NCBI GenBank assembly: GCA_028707125.1 | Contig: JAQTUX010000002.1 | Coordinates: 186,001 to 250,000 of the forward strand | Direction: 5' to 3' | DNA: 64,000 nucleotides | Origin: Candidatus Omnitrophota bacterium | Lineage (GTDB): Bacteria; Omnitrophota; Gorgyraeia; Gygaellales; JAQTUX01 | Notes under the pieces: generated by a model | The model's input: only the letters and a program-made list of their open reading frames with translations | Databases searched by the model: none | Told to the model about the DNA's origin: nothing | Program-made: the position numbers and the translations under genes | Part shown: positions 1 through 8,576 of the stretch, piece after piece | Layout of the letters: each line of letters starts with the position of its first letter | How positions within the stretch are numbered: position 1 is the stretch's first letter

Positions 1-588
1 ATGGAACTGGCATCCCCATATATTATCTTTGCAAAGTACGCTGCAGAATCTATCCTTGCCATATTCCGACTCCGCTATTATGTTGTTATCTTCATTCGGC
101 GAACAGATAAAAGAATGCACGAAATAGAAATGGCTCCCGTCGGCAACATCCCTTAAAATAGACCTGCCCGGATTCAAAGCGCCCTCCTTAAAATAAATTT
201 CTCTCCAGCCAACGTGAGGGATCTTAAACGAATTATCCTTTTCCGGTTTCTCCAGGATCCGGACTCTTCCCTTTATTAAATTCAGGCCGTTGCAAAGACC
301 GAATTCATCGCTTTCGCTCATAAGCAGCTGCATACCTAAACAGATACCCAATAATGGCCTGCCGCTTCCAGAAAATTCACAGATCGCATCGCTTAAGGAC
401 CTGTCTTTTAACTCGCGCATCCCCTCACGAAAGGCGCCCACTCCCGGCAATATCAATCTTTGCGCGGAGCGGACTTTCACAGGGTCGCCGGTGATCTCGG
501 TTTCGCCTCCGATATAGGCCATCGCCCTTTCAATACTGAAGAGATTGCCCATTCCATAATCAACTATGGTGGCCTTATTATTGTTCAT
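1..588 (-). CDS. hisH: HisH-type glutamine amidotransferase (3' end cut by window edge)
   Basis: Glutaminase subunit of imidazole-glycerol-phosphate synthase, which releases ammonia from glutamine and passes it to HisF. The 196 visible codons begin MNNNKATIVDYGMGN. The class I amidotransferase nucleophile elbow GICLGMQ places the catalytic Cys at about residue 83. The reading frame runs off the window exactly at CQFH, the catalytic His of the usual His-x-Glu pair, so only a few residues are missing. Its ATG overlaps the hisF stop by one base (TAATG), so the two are coupled. It sits in a polysaccharide locus, not a histidine operon. Paralogues there commonly pair with a WbpG/PseA-type sugar amidotransferase (family knowledge), so an acetamidino-sugar role is more likely than histidine synthesis, though this is inference. 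Confidence 0.93.
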   Translation of the reverse strand, partial: MNNNKATIVDYGMGNLFSIERAMAYIGGETEITGDPVKVRSAQRLILPGVGAFREGMRELKDRSLSDAICEFSGSGRPLLGICLGMQLLMSESDEFGLCNGLNLIKGRVRILEKPEKDNSFKIPHVGWREIYFKEGALNPGRSILRDVADGSHFYFVHSFICSPNEDNNIIAESEYGKDRFCSVLCKDNIWGCQFH

Positions 589-1472
589 TATGGATTAACC
601 GCTCCCTGCAGCATGCACCTGCAACTGACCCCTGCTTCGCTCAGTCTCTTTTTCACTTCTGCTATAGAATCGGGCTTGATCCTGTTAGGCATAAAATTCA
701 AACTGCCTCTGCTCCTCTTTATAAACTCTATATTGCCTTCTTCTTTAAAATCAACGGGGTCGATATCCCGCTCCATATATTGATAGTGGAAAATAGACGC
801 CGCGCTTACAGCATCGGCATGCCCATGCCTTATGGCCTCCAGGATATGCTCAAATTTACCGCATCCTCCGCAGGCAATGACCGGTATGGGCGACTCTTTC
901 GCTATCGGGCTTACCAGACCTAAATCATACCCTAAGCCGGTGCCTTCATTATCAAGGGAAGTCAAAAGGATCTCTCCCGCGCCCAAGGCGACTACTTCCT
1001 TTGCCCAATTAAACACCTCTTTGCCGCTCGCCTCTCTTCCGTTGTCGGTCATGGCTATATATGCATTATTGATCAGTTTTGCCTGAATAGATACCACGAT
1101 ACACTGAGAACCGAACGTCTCGGCCGCTTCCCGGATAAAATCCGGGTTATGGATGGCCGCCGTATTGATAGCGACTTTATCGGCTCCGGAGCGCAATATC
1201 CTCTTGATATCCTCAATCGACCTTATGCCGCCGCCTACTGTCAGAGGAATAAAGATATTTTTTGCGGTCTTCTCTACGATCTCTAAAAGATTATTCCTTC
1301 CGTAAAGGCTGGCAACCGCGTCTATGTAGATCAACTCATCCGCTCCGTCCAGATAATACTTACAGGCGAAATCCCACGGCTTTCCCAAAACGCGCAGGCC
1401 TTCCAGATGAATGCCCTTGACTAAGTTAGGGCCCTTGATATCCAGTCTCGGTATAATCCTCACATTAGCCAT
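588..1472 (-). CDS. hisF: HisF-like cyclase subunit, probably sugar-amidation paralogue
   Basis: A (beta/alpha)8 protein of the HisF family, 294 residues, roughly 40 longer than ordinary HisF because of a C-terminal extension. Asp11 (PRLDIKG) and the glycine-rich phosphate loops (VGGGIRS, ACGGCGK) are present, as is the TSLDNEG aspartate at 174. The second catalytic aspartate of biosynthetic HisF (Asp130 in the Thermotoga enzyme) is replaced by Gln: the stretch reads VVSIQAK and Gln falls at residue 130. With HisH downstream and nonulosonic-acid genes upstream, this copy probably serves as an ammonia channel for a sugar amidotransferase and not as a true cyclase. The family call is sure; the role is inferred. 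Confidence 0.88.
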   Translation of the reverse strand: MANVRIIPRLDIKGPNLVKGIHLEGLRVLGKPWDFACKYYLDGADELIYIDAVASLYGRNNLLEIVEKTAKNIFIPLTVGGGIRSIEDIKRILRSGADKVAINTAAIHNPDFIREAAETFGSQCIVVSIQAKLINNAYIAMTDNGREASGKEVFNWAKEVVALGAGEILLTSLDNEGTGLGYDLGLVSPIAKESPIPVIACGGCGKFEHILEAIRHGHADAVSAASIFHYQYMERDIDPVDFKEEGNIEFIKRSRGSLNFMPNRIKPDSIAEVKKRLSEAGVSCRCMLQGAVNP

Positions 1473-1473
1473 A

Positions 1474-2214
1474 TCAGACCGCGGTCCACCCTCCGTCTAC
1501 GACAAGGTTGTGCCCCGTTACATAGCCCGACGCGTCGGATGCCAGGTATATTGCCGCTCCCGCTATATCAACCGCCTTTGCCATCCTTCCCAGAGGGGTC
1601 TTGTCTGAATATCTTTTCACAAAGGCATCCGCCTGCCTGTCGCGCACACCGCCCGGAGAAATACAATTAACCCTGACCCCATGCCCGCCGTAGTAGGAAG
1701 CGAGGTATCTCGTGAAAGCGATTATTCCGCCCTTAATAGCGGAATAGGCTCCGGGGCAGGTCATTTTGGTATTCTTATAAATAGAGAAATCCGGCCCGAC
1801 CATGCCATAAATAGAAGCAAGGTTAATAATGGACCCGCCTCCCTTCTTTTTCATATACTCGGCGGCATTCCGGCAGCAGATAAAATACCCGTTAAGGTGC
1901 GTATCGATATTCTTTCTCCAGGACGATACCGGCACATCCTCAAACTTCAAGGCCCAATCGCCGGTCCTGGGATAAGCGCTGTTGACCCATATATCCATAC
2001 GGCCATATTTCTTATCCACAAACTTGATCAAAGAAGAGACCGACCGCTCATTGGCGATATCCACATGCCGGCCGGCGTTTTTATTGATATCGGCGGCCAC
2101 AACAGAGGCGCCAAATGCCGACAGGCCGCGCGCTATTTCCTTTCCAATCAACCCCGCGCCCCCCGCTACAACCGCTACCTTGCCTTTCAGGCAGAAAAGA
2201 TCATCGTATTTCAT
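1474..2214 (-). CDS. Short-chain dehydrogenase/reductase of the sugar cluster
   Basis: A classical SDR of 246 residues. The nucleotide-binding turn AGGAGLIG lies near residues 17-24, the NSAY element (NNAG equivalent) near 78-81, catalytic Ser134, and the YSAIK active site gives Tyr157 and Lys161. The C-terminal VDGG ending is typical of the FabG-like branch. It lies one base upstream of hisF and directly after the CMP-sugar synthetase gene. SDRs of the PtmA type occupy this place in flagellin-glycan and legionaminic-acid clusters, so a role in tailoring a nucleotide sugar is likely. The substrate cannot be read from the sequence. Confidence 0.88.
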   Translation of the reverse strand: MKYDDLFCLKGKVAVVAGGAGLIGKEIARGLSAFGASVVAADINKNAGRHVDIANERSVSSLIKFVDKKYGRMDIWVNSAYPRTGDWALKFEDVPVSSWRKNIDTHLNGYFICCRNAAEYMKKKGGGSIINLASIYGMVGPDFSIYKNTKMTCPGAYSAIKGGIIAFTRYLASYYGGHGVRVNCISPGGVRDRQADAFVKRYSDKTPLGRMAKAVDIAGAAIYLASDASGYVTGHNLVVDGGWTAV

Positions 2215-2935
2215 TTTTCCACAGTCCTTCCTTGATCAGGAACTCAATAAATTTAAAATCCATCTCGCTGTCTATGTCGTATCGTGACAACGCGCCCATA
2301 ATATAGATCTCCGTCCTGCCGGCAAAAGGCATGGAATGCCTGGTATCAAGCAGAAAATCCCTGGAGTAAAAATATATCGAGGCATTCATATCAAATACCT
2401 CAGGAGCCGCCTGCCTGCCGGAAACCTTCCTGGACAGGGCCTTACAACGCCTGACCGATCCGTCCCCTTTCCTTTCAACCATATTAAAATACGGATTCCT
2501 GTGCGCCCTGACCACGCTGAAAAGTATCGCGGGCTTACTTCTAAGAAATAACTTCAGGCATTCATCCAGGTCTTTGATCCTCCTGATCGGAGACGTAACA
2601 TCCAGATCCACGACAATATCGTATCGTTCCTTGAATATCTTTTCGCTCTGGACAAGCGCGTGCCTTATGCTCAAAAGCTTGGGGGCGCTATCCGCGGCCA
2701 ACTTATCCGGCCGCATAAAAGGCACCTGCGCCCCAAAATCCTTCGCGATATCAGATATCTTTTCTGAGTCGGTAGACACGACAACCCGCCCAGCCCCGCC
2801 CCATCTCAATGCCTGCTCTATCGTATAGGCGATCAGCGGTTTACCCATTAAAGGGCGGATATTCTTATCCTTGAGCCCTTTGGACCCGCCTCGCGCGCAA
2901 ATCGTGCATAATATATTGGGCCTGCCTGCCGCCAT
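2201..2935 (-). CDS. neuA: CMP-nonulosonic acid (acylneuraminate) cytidylyltransferase
   Basis: Activates a nonulosonic acid with CTP to give the CMP-sugar used by glycosyltransferases. The N-terminal signature ICARGGSKGLKDKNIRP is diagnostic of the NeuA/LegF/PseF family, followed by the VDLDVTSP segment of the nucleotide-binding fold. I place the start at 2935 (MAAGRPNIL), five bases after the stop of the preceding gene and seven bases behind an AGGGG ribosome-binding site. A longer frame to 2986 would overlap that gene by about 50 bases. The 3' end overlaps the SDR by 14 bases. With NeuB- and NeuC-type enzymes in the same run, CMP-legionaminate or a related sugar is the probable product. 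Confidence 0.92.
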   Translation of the reverse strand: MAAGRPNILCTICARGGSKGLKDKNIRPLMGKPLIAYTIEQALRWGGAGRVVVSTDSEKISDIAKDFGAQVPFMRPDKLAADSAPKLLSIRHALVQSEKIFKERYDIVVDLDVTSPIRRIKDLDECLKLFLRSKPAILFSVVRAHRNPYFNMVERKGDGSVRRCKALSRKVSGRQAAPEVFDMNASIYFYSRDFLLDTRHSMPFAGRTEIYIMGALSRYDIDSEMDFKFIEFLIKEGLWKNEIR

Positions 2936-2937
2936 AT

Positions 2938-3861
2938 CTACACCCCTAAAACTCCTAACACATCCAACGCCTGATCCAGAGAGCACAGCCTGGGCTTCAA
3001 CCGGCGGTCAAGGCCCAGGAATACCCTGAGCATACTGATGTAGGATCCATCAATCGCATCATTCCTCAGGACTGTCTTTCCCGATATCTCCAGCCGGCCG
3101 GTGATAAGGTCATAATAAAGATTCCTGGAGTTATCGCAGATTATCTTTAAATACCTCTCAGCCGGCTTTCTTATATAATCCAGAGTTATATCCACAATAA
3201 ATTCACGGTAATCTAAGATCAATTTAAAGGTATCCGGCGCGTGGATATCCAGGCCGCTGATCTTAGCCCTGTATAAAAACCTTTTCTTGAAGGCGCTGCC
3301 AAATAGCCATAACGCGTAGTCGATCTCGTGGGAAAGGTCCAGATCAACGCCTCCCCCCAGGCGCCTGTGCGCGCTGTAAGAATCCCCTGTTTCCCTTCCC
3401 GGCCGCCATTCCCTCAAGTCCTGCCCGGCCGCTATTTCAACGATCTTGATGCTACGCCTTTGCCCTGCTATAAAATCGGCGATCATGTCAAATGCCCTGA
3501 GAAACCTCAGATTGTAAGCGACAAATACCCCGACGCCTGAGCCGGCTGCCAGCCTTTTTATCTCTCTGCCTTTTAAGGCCGAGGATTCAACCGGCTTCTC
3601 AATGAGCACGCCCTTCAGCCGCTTCAAATTACGCAGGCAACTTTTAAAATCAGCCAAATGCCTGGACGTGACGGAAGAAATAACGCAATATTTGATATCT
3701 CTGGATGTGAGGCCCTTGATGCTGTCAACAAACCTGGCGCCTGATCCATCGGGATGCCTCGTCAGCACGTAAGGATTGATCCCCAGCGACATTAGATTCC
3801 CGACATGACGCTTCCCTGCAGAGCCGTAACCGGCCACTAAAACTTCAACGCGCCTATTCAC
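2938..3861 (-). CDS. Gfo/Idh/MocA family oxidoreductase
   Basis: A 307-residue NAD(P)-dependent sugar oxidoreductase. The Rossmann motif GYGSAGKRH occupies residues 11-19 and the family EKP motif lies at 87-89 (LIEKPVE). A GGGVDLDLSHEIDY stretch in the second half carries the conserved catalytic His region. It sits between the 4,6-dehydratase and the CMP-sugar synthetase and overlaps the dehydratase by 8 bases. An oxidoreductase of this family is common in flagellin-glycan and legionaminic-acid clusters. The family is certain, the substrate is unknown. Confidence 0.88.
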   Translation of the reverse strand: MNRRVEVLVAGYGSAGKRHVGNLMSLGINPYVLTRHPDGSGARFVDSIKGLTSRDIKYCVISSVTSRHLADFKSCLRNLKRLKGVLIEKPVESSALKGREIKRLAAGSGVGVFVAYNLRFLRAFDMIADFIAGQRRSIKIVEIAAGQDLREWRPGRETGDSYSAHRRLGGGVDLDLSHEIDYALWLFGSAFKKRFLYRAKISGLDIHAPDTFKLILDYREFIVDITLDYIRKPAERYLKIICDNSRNLYYDLITGRLEISGKTVLRNDAIDGSYISMLRVFLGLDRRLKPRLCSLDQALDVLGVLGV

Positions 3862-4849
3862 AAATATCCTCTTTCAACAATTCCCTTATTTCCCCGGCCG
3901 CCATGACCTTGCCTTCATTGGATCTATATACGATACGGCTGCCTTTATCGCTGTGTTTGCCGTGATTTAGCGTGGAAAGAATGTACATATCATCCAGTTC
4001 GTTCACTATCGCCGCCTCATCGTCATTCATCAACTCCTCATGCATCTTCTCCCCGTCTCTCCTGCCGATGAAATCAATCTTGACCTCTTCCTTACCGCGC
4101 CCGTATTTAGGGGCGAATTCCTCAATGACCGCTTTAGCCAGGTCCTGAATAAGCAGGGCGGGCATTTTCAGTATGAATGTCTCTCCCCCTTTTGAGATGT
4201 GCGCTGCCTTAAGCACCAGCTCGGTGGCCTTATCAATGCTCATCACGAATCTGGTCATTGACCCGTCGGTAACAGTGACCGGGCCTCCTTTCTTTACCTG
4301 CTCCTTGAACAAAGGCAGGACAGACCCCCGGGAATTCAAGACGTTGCCGAATCTCACGCAGGAAAAAACCGTCCGCCTTTCCCCCTTGTATAAATTAGCC
4401 GATACTGTTAACCTTTCAGCAAGCAATTTAGACGCGCCCAGGACGTTGATCGGGTTTACCGCCTTATCCGTGCTGATAGTGATGAATCTATCGATCTTTT
4501 CATCCATAGCGGCTTCTATCAGATTCTTGGTCCCTAAGACATTTGTCTGAACCGCCTCAAAGGGGTTAAGTTCGCATAACGGCACGTGCTTGAGCGCTGC
4601 AGAGTGGAATACTATATCTATGCCTTCAACAGCCCTTCTCAGCCGCTCCTTATCCCTGATGTCCCCTATCAGAAGCCGTATCTTATCGCGTGGCAGCTTA
4701 CGCCCAAGGTGGAACAGCTCTGTCTCATCCGTATCCATGATCCTTACGGTATTTGGGTTGTACTCCAGCAGCTTCTTGACAAGCGCGCTGCCTATGGAGC
4801 CGGCTCCGCCGGTCACAAGGATCATCTTATTTTCATAAAAATTCTTCAT
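3854..4849 (-). CDS. UDP-GlcNAc 4,6-dehydratase, CapD/PglF/LegB type
   Basis: Soluble 331-residue member of the CapD/PseB extended SDR family. The Rossmann motif TGGAGSIG is at residues 13-20, the HVPLCE element near 89-94, and the STDKA signature at 126-130. The usual YxxxK tyrosine is replaced (NVLGASK, Leu137 and Lys141), as in the PglF/FlaA1 branch where Met is found. SMTRF, which contacts substrate in this family, is also present. It should form the 4-keto-6-deoxy intermediate from UDP-GlcNAc, the first step toward legionaminic or related 2,4-diamino sugars. The next gene is a matching aminotransferase overlapping by four bases, which supports this assignment. Confidence 0.88.
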   Translation of the reverse strand: MKNFYENKMILVTGGAGSIGSALVKKLLEYNPNTVRIMDTDETELFHLGRKLPRDKIRLLIGDIRDKERLRRAVEGIDIVFHSAALKHVPLCELNPFEAVQTNVLGTKNLIEAAMDEKIDRFITISTDKAVNPINVLGASKLLAERLTVSANLYKGERRTVFSCVRFGNVLNSRGSVLPLFKEQVKKGGPVTVTDGSMTRFVMSIDKATELVLKAAHISKGGETFILKMPALLIQDLAKAVIEEFAPKYGRGKEEVKIDFIGRRDGEKMHEELMNDDEAAIVNELDDMYILSTLNHGKHSDKGSRIVYRSNEGKVMAAGEIRELLKEDICE

Positions 4850-5976
4850 TTATTCCTCCTGAAAAATGTCTTTATTGTTTTTACAATATGATCCATTTCC
4901 TCGCAGGATAATCCCGGATGTATGGGCAGCGACAAGACCTGCCTTGATATCCTCTCGGTAACCGGCAGCCGGGCCGCCTGTTTTGAACGGCCCGCGTAAA
5001 AGCGGCTACGGTGCACAGGATCAAAATATACCTTTGTGGCGATACCTTTTGAAGCAAGGTATTCCCTCAGCTGCTCCCTGCGCCTTTTGACTATCACGGA
5101 GTACAGTTGATATACGTTAAAATGGCCCTTCGGCGGCTCAAAGACAGCGATCTCCTCGATCTGTCCTAATCCGCCGGACATATACTCGGCCTTCTGCCGC
5201 CTCAGCGCGATAATCTTAGCGGCCCTTCTCAACTGGGACATGCCGACTGCCGCCGCGATGCTTGACATCCTGAAATTATAACCCAGGGAAACGTAGTCAA
5301 ACGACTCTGAAGAAGCAAAATAATTGCCCGCCCCGGACCTGCCGTGCGACCTTATAAGTTTCAATTTCTCATATATCCTAGGAGAATCTGTCAGAGCCGC
5401 GCCGCCTTCGCCCGTGGTGATTATTTTATTCTGGCAGAAACTAAGCATGGCGCAATCGCCGAAGGCGCCGGCCATTTTACCGCCTGCCATCGCGCCGAAT
5501 GATTCGGCGGCGTCCTCTATAAGGAACAGGCCGCGCCTCTTTGATATCTTTTTTAATTCCTCTATGCCGCAAGGGCAGCCGCCATAATGAACGGGGATTA
5601 TCGCCCTGGTCCTGGGAGTGATCCTCTTCTTGACATCCTCCGGATCCAGGCCAAAGGTTTCCTCTTCTATATCCGCGAATACCGGCCTGGCCCCGACAAA
5701 AAGCGGGGCGTTGGCTGTAGCAATGAATGTAAAAGAAGGGACGATAACCTCATCACCCTCCCCGATCCCATAAGCCAATAAAGCGGCGTGCAGAGCTGAA
5801 GTGCCGGAATTGAAGGCCAGGCAATACTTAACGCCGATGTACCGGGCCAGCTCATTCTCAAACGCCCTTATAGCCGGCCCCTCTGCCCAGTACATCCCTG
5901 ACCTGATAACAGAGGCAGCAGCCCTTACATCGTCTTCATTCCAATCTATCTTAAATAAAGGCACCTTCTGCTTCAT
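4846..5976 (-). CDS. DegT/DnrJ/EryC1/StrS sugar aminotransferase (LegC/PglE-like)
   Basis: PLP-dependent transaminase of 376 residues acting on a 4-keto nucleotide sugar. The PLP lysine is Lys184 in SFCQNKIITTGEGG, the ring-stacking aspartate region is IEDAAE (Asp155), and the NSGTSALHAA phosphate loop is near residue 57. It is adjacent to the 4,6-dehydratase gene and followed in transcription by it, so the two very likely act in sequence to place an amino group at C4. A second aminotransferase of the same superfamily lies at 10270-11385 and differs enough to have another substrate. Confidence 0.9.
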   Translation of the reverse strand: MKQKVPLFKIDWNEDDVRAAASVIRSGMYWAEGPAIRAFENELARYIGVKYCLAFNSGTSALHAALLAYGIGEGDEVIVPSFTFIATANAPLFVGARPVFADIEEETFGLDPEDVKKRITPRTRAIIPVHYGGCPCGIEELKKISKRRGLFLIEDAAESFGAMAGGKMAGAFGDCAMLSFCQNKIITTGEGGAALTDSPRIYEKLKLIRSHGRSGAGNYFASSESFDYVSLGYNFRMSSIAAAVGMSQLRRAAKIIALRRQKAEYMSGGLGQIEEIAVFEPPKGHFNVYQLYSVIVKRRREQLREYLASKGIATKVYFDPVHRSRFYAGRSKQAARLPVTERISRQVLSLPIHPGLSCEEMDHIVKTIKTFFRRNK

Positions 5977-5980
5977 ATCC

Positions 5981-6421
5981 CTACCTTGAAAATGTTTCTA
6001 TTTCTTTCCTGGTCAATTTCCTCGCTACCTTTGCCGGAACCCCGTAGGCCAGCACATTGGCCGGTATATCTTTATTTACAAAACTGAAGGCGCCGATGAC
6101 CGAATTCTCACCGATCTTTACCGCCGGCATTATCACGCTGTGGCTGCCGATCCTGCAATTCCTGCTCAAGGTAACCGGCCCCTGTTTATTGTCAATAGTA
6201 GAAACGGAGTATACGGAGCAATGAGACCCTATCTGGACATAATCCTCTATGGCCACGCCCTTCTTGGCGTTAATATACGTATAGGCCCCTATATCGGTCT
6301 TGTAACCCAACTTAAAATTGCCCTTATGCTGAACCAACCAGTTGAATTTCGTAGGCCTGCCTTCTTCTATTTTCGGGTATTTCCAATCCTTGAATCTTGC
6401 GCCCATGTCGCTCCTCATCAA
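5981..6421 (-). CDS. Left-handed beta-helix (hexapeptide) acyltransferase
   Basis: A 146-residue sugar acetyltransferase-like protein. Hexapeptide repeats (for example IGSHCSVYS, IGSHSVIMP, IGENSVIGAFS) fill the middle and end in the typical YGVPAKVARKL tail of the WbbJ/NodL group. It overlaps the NeuC-type gene by four bases and lies just upstream of the aminotransferase. In legionaminic-acid synthesis an N-acetyltransferase (LegH) acts on the new C4 amino group, and this gene stands in the right place for it. The acyl donor and acceptor are inferred from context only. Confidence 0.85.
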   Translation of the reverse strand: MMRSDMGARFKDWKYPKIEEGRPTKFNWLVQHKGNFKLGYKTDIGAYTYINAKKGVAIEDYVQIGSHCSVYSVSTIDNKQGPVTLSRNCRIGSHSVIMPAVKIGENSVIGAFSFVNKDIPANVLAYGVPAKVARKLTRKEIETFSR

Positions 6422-7563
6422 TAAGAAATCCTTTTGTTTAATAACCTGCTGTTTATCCTGAGCCCTTTCAAGATCTTTGTTATTCTTTCAGACGCCCTGC
6501 CGTCGCCGTATGGATTCCTATCCTTCATAAGCCGCCTTCTAAAATTCATATCAAAAATCGCCTTCTTAATCGCGGACTTGATCTCGTTCTTATCATACCC
6601 CGTATCTATCACGTTAGCCGCCCTTTCCCTGCCTTGCTGCCTTGCGCCTACATTAACTGCCGGCAGATGAAATGACGGGGCCTCAATGATCCCAGAACTG
6701 GAATTCCCGACCAGGGCGCCTGCCAGACCCATAAGCCCCAGGTAATCTCCATAAGGGATACTCCTGAATATCCGTATAAAGGGATACCTTCTATATTTTT
6801 CAATAATGCCTATAATGTCCCTGCTGCCGGCATCCGCGTTAGGGTAAATTACGATCGTCTGATGCCCCAATTCTTTGAGGGCCTCCATTGTCTGTTTCAT
6901 TTGACGCCCGGCATTATCAACATCCATAGTAACCGGATGTTGGATCGCCAAAATAACCGGCTTAGAGAGGTCCAGATCATACCTGCGCGGCAGGCCCTCC
7001 CTGGAAGTCGCGAACCTGCCGTTGACGATATTATCCAGGCCAGGCGCGCCCACAACATTTATGCGCCAGGCATCCTCCCCCATCCTTTTTATCCTCCCGG
7101 CTGCCTGGCGGGTAGCCGCCAAATGAAAATGAGAAAGTTTAGTTATCGCGTGCCGGACGGTCTCGTCAACCGTGGAAGTAACCTCTCCTCCGTGAATATG
7201 GACCACGGGTATTGACATATAGGAGCCTGTAATCGCCGCCCCCAGCATCTCCGCTCTGTCTCCCAATATAAGAATAATGTCGGGGGCGATCCTGCCGATA
7301 CCCCTGGCAAACTTTGAGGTAAAATCGCCTATAAATCCGGCCATGGACCGCTTATCATTGCCCTTGTATACCGCCCTGATTATGTGGACGGGAATATTAT
7401 CCTTTCTTATCTCGTTAACCGTCTTGCCGAATTCCGGCATCAGATGCATGCCCGTGGCAACGATATCCAGCTTAAGGCCGGGATGCCCCTTAATGGCAGA
7501 CAATGTATTCCTCATCAGTCCATACTCAGCCCGCGTACCGGAAACATACAGGATATTTCTCAT
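6418..7563 (-). CDS. neuC: Hydrolysing UDP-sugar 2-epimerase, NeuC/LegG type
   Basis: A 381-residue protein of the WecB/NeuC fold. It starts with the NeuC signature GTRAEYG (residues 9-15), followed by LGDRAEML and a HIHGGEVT..VDETVRHAITKLSH block that distinguishes hydrolysing enzymes. The C-terminal GNSSSGIIEAPSF segment binds the UDP moiety. It releases UDP and inverts C2 to give the free hexosamine used by NeuB. It overlaps both neighbours (NeuB by four bases, acetyltransferase by four bases), fitting one pathway in one operon. Confidence 0.93.
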   Translation of the reverse strand: MRNILYVSGTRAEYGLMRNTLSAIKGHPGLKLDIVATGMHLMPEFGKTVNEIRKDNIPVHIIRAVYKGNDKRSMAGFIGDFTSKFARGIGRIAPDIILILGDRAEMLGAAITGSYMSIPVVHIHGGEVTSTVDETVRHAITKLSHFHLAATRQAAGRIKRMGEDAWRINVVGAPGLDNIVNGRFATSREGLPRRYDLDLSKPVILAIQHPVTMDVDNAGRQMKQTMEALKELGHQTIVIYPNADAGSRDIIGIIEKYRRYPFIRIFRSIPYGDYLGLMGLAGALVGNSSSGIIEAPSFHLPAVNVGARQQGRERAANVIDTGYDKNEIKSAIKKAIFDMNFRRRLMKDRNPYGDGRASERITKILKGLRINSRLLNKRISY

Positions 7564-8576
7564 ATTAAATCATGAAACCTTATCAAGGAATCCTTCTTAA
7601 GGCCCCTTCTGGCTTCTCTGCCTATTATTCTATCTAAGTATTTTGGGGCGACTCCGATGCCCGGCCTTTTAATATCGATCGCGTCATTCGTTATCTTGGC
7701 GCCCTTGGGTATATCTATTTTCGCCACTATGCTTTTCCTGACATGTCTTTTGATCCTTTTCTCATCCCTGGTGGGCGCCTTGACCCCGTTACCGATGGCC
7801 TTCTCGGTATTCCGTATCCCATCCACCAAGCTCTTTAACTGGTCCGGCTCAAGGCTCATCATGTGGTCCGGCCCTTTCATATTCCTGTCTAAGGTAAAAT
7901 GTTTCTCTATTACTGTGGCGCCCAGGGCAACTGCCGCGATAGAGATCTCGATGCCTTCCGTATGGTCGGAATATCCCACGTTGACACCCAGGGCGTCTCT
8001 TATGGTAAGCATGGCCAGAAGATTGACATCCCTATAGGCAGCCGGATAAGCCGTTGTGCAGTGCAAAAAGGTTATATTGTTTTTAGAAACACCTGAACGC
8101 ACCAGAATATTTAACGCCTGTCTGGCCTCGTCCAGGTCTGCCATGCCGGTAGAGACAATGACCCTTTTCCCTATACCTCCTATCTTTCTTAGATAGGGAA
8201 TATTCGTTATTTCTCCCGAAGGTATCTTGAATATCCTCAGCCCCAGCCCGTTAAGCAGGTCTATGCTCTCCAAATCGAACGGGCTTGATAAAAACGCTAT
8301 CCGTTTCTGCCGGCAATGACGGATAAGTTCTCTGTGGGCATCCAGGCCAAGCTCCAGCTTTTCTAACATCTGAAGCTGCGATTCATTTCTGGCTGTGGCC
8401 CGGAGCTGATACCCTGCCTTCAGAGCGAGTCTGCTGGCCAGCCGGCGCGCCCGGAATGTCTGAAATTTGACCGCGTCGGCTCCGGCATAAGAAGCGGCGT
8501 CTATCAGCCGTTTGGCCAATTTAACGCTTCCGTTGTGGTTAACCCCTGCCTCTGCTATTATAAAAACCTTACTCAT
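7560..8576 (-). CDS. neuB: Nonulosonic acid (N-acetylneuraminate/legionaminate) synthase
   Basis: Condenses a 6-carbon amino sugar with phosphoenolpyruvate. The 338 residues contain the NeuB barrel (IIAEAGVNHNGS at the N-terminus, VKFQTF, SSPFDLES, KIPSGEITN, VSTGMA, YSDHTEG, IEKHFTLDR) and a C-terminal SAF/antifreeze-like domain from about residue 280 (SIVAKIDIPKGAKIT). All the usual substrate-binding blocks are intact. With NeuC-type, NeuA-type, dehydratase, aminotransferase and acetyltransferase genes in the same operon, the product is more probably legionaminic acid or a relative than neuraminic acid. Confidence 0.95.
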   Translation of the reverse strand: MSKVFIIAEAGVNHNGSVKLAKRLIDAASYAGADAVKFQTFRARRLASRLALKAGYQLRATARNESQLQMLEKLELGLDAHRELIRHCRQKRIAFLSSPFDLESIDLLNGLGLRIFKIPSGEITNIPYLRKIGGIGKRVIVSTGMADLDEARQALNILVRSGVSKNNITFLHCTTAYPAAYRDVNLLAMLTIRDALGVNVGYSDHTEGIEISIAAVALGATVIEKHFTLDRNMKGPDHMMSLEPDQLKSLVDGIRNTEKAIGNGVKAPTRDEKRIKRHVRKSIVAKIDIPKGAKITNDAIDIKRPGIGVAPKYLDRIIGREARRGLKKDSLIRFHDLI

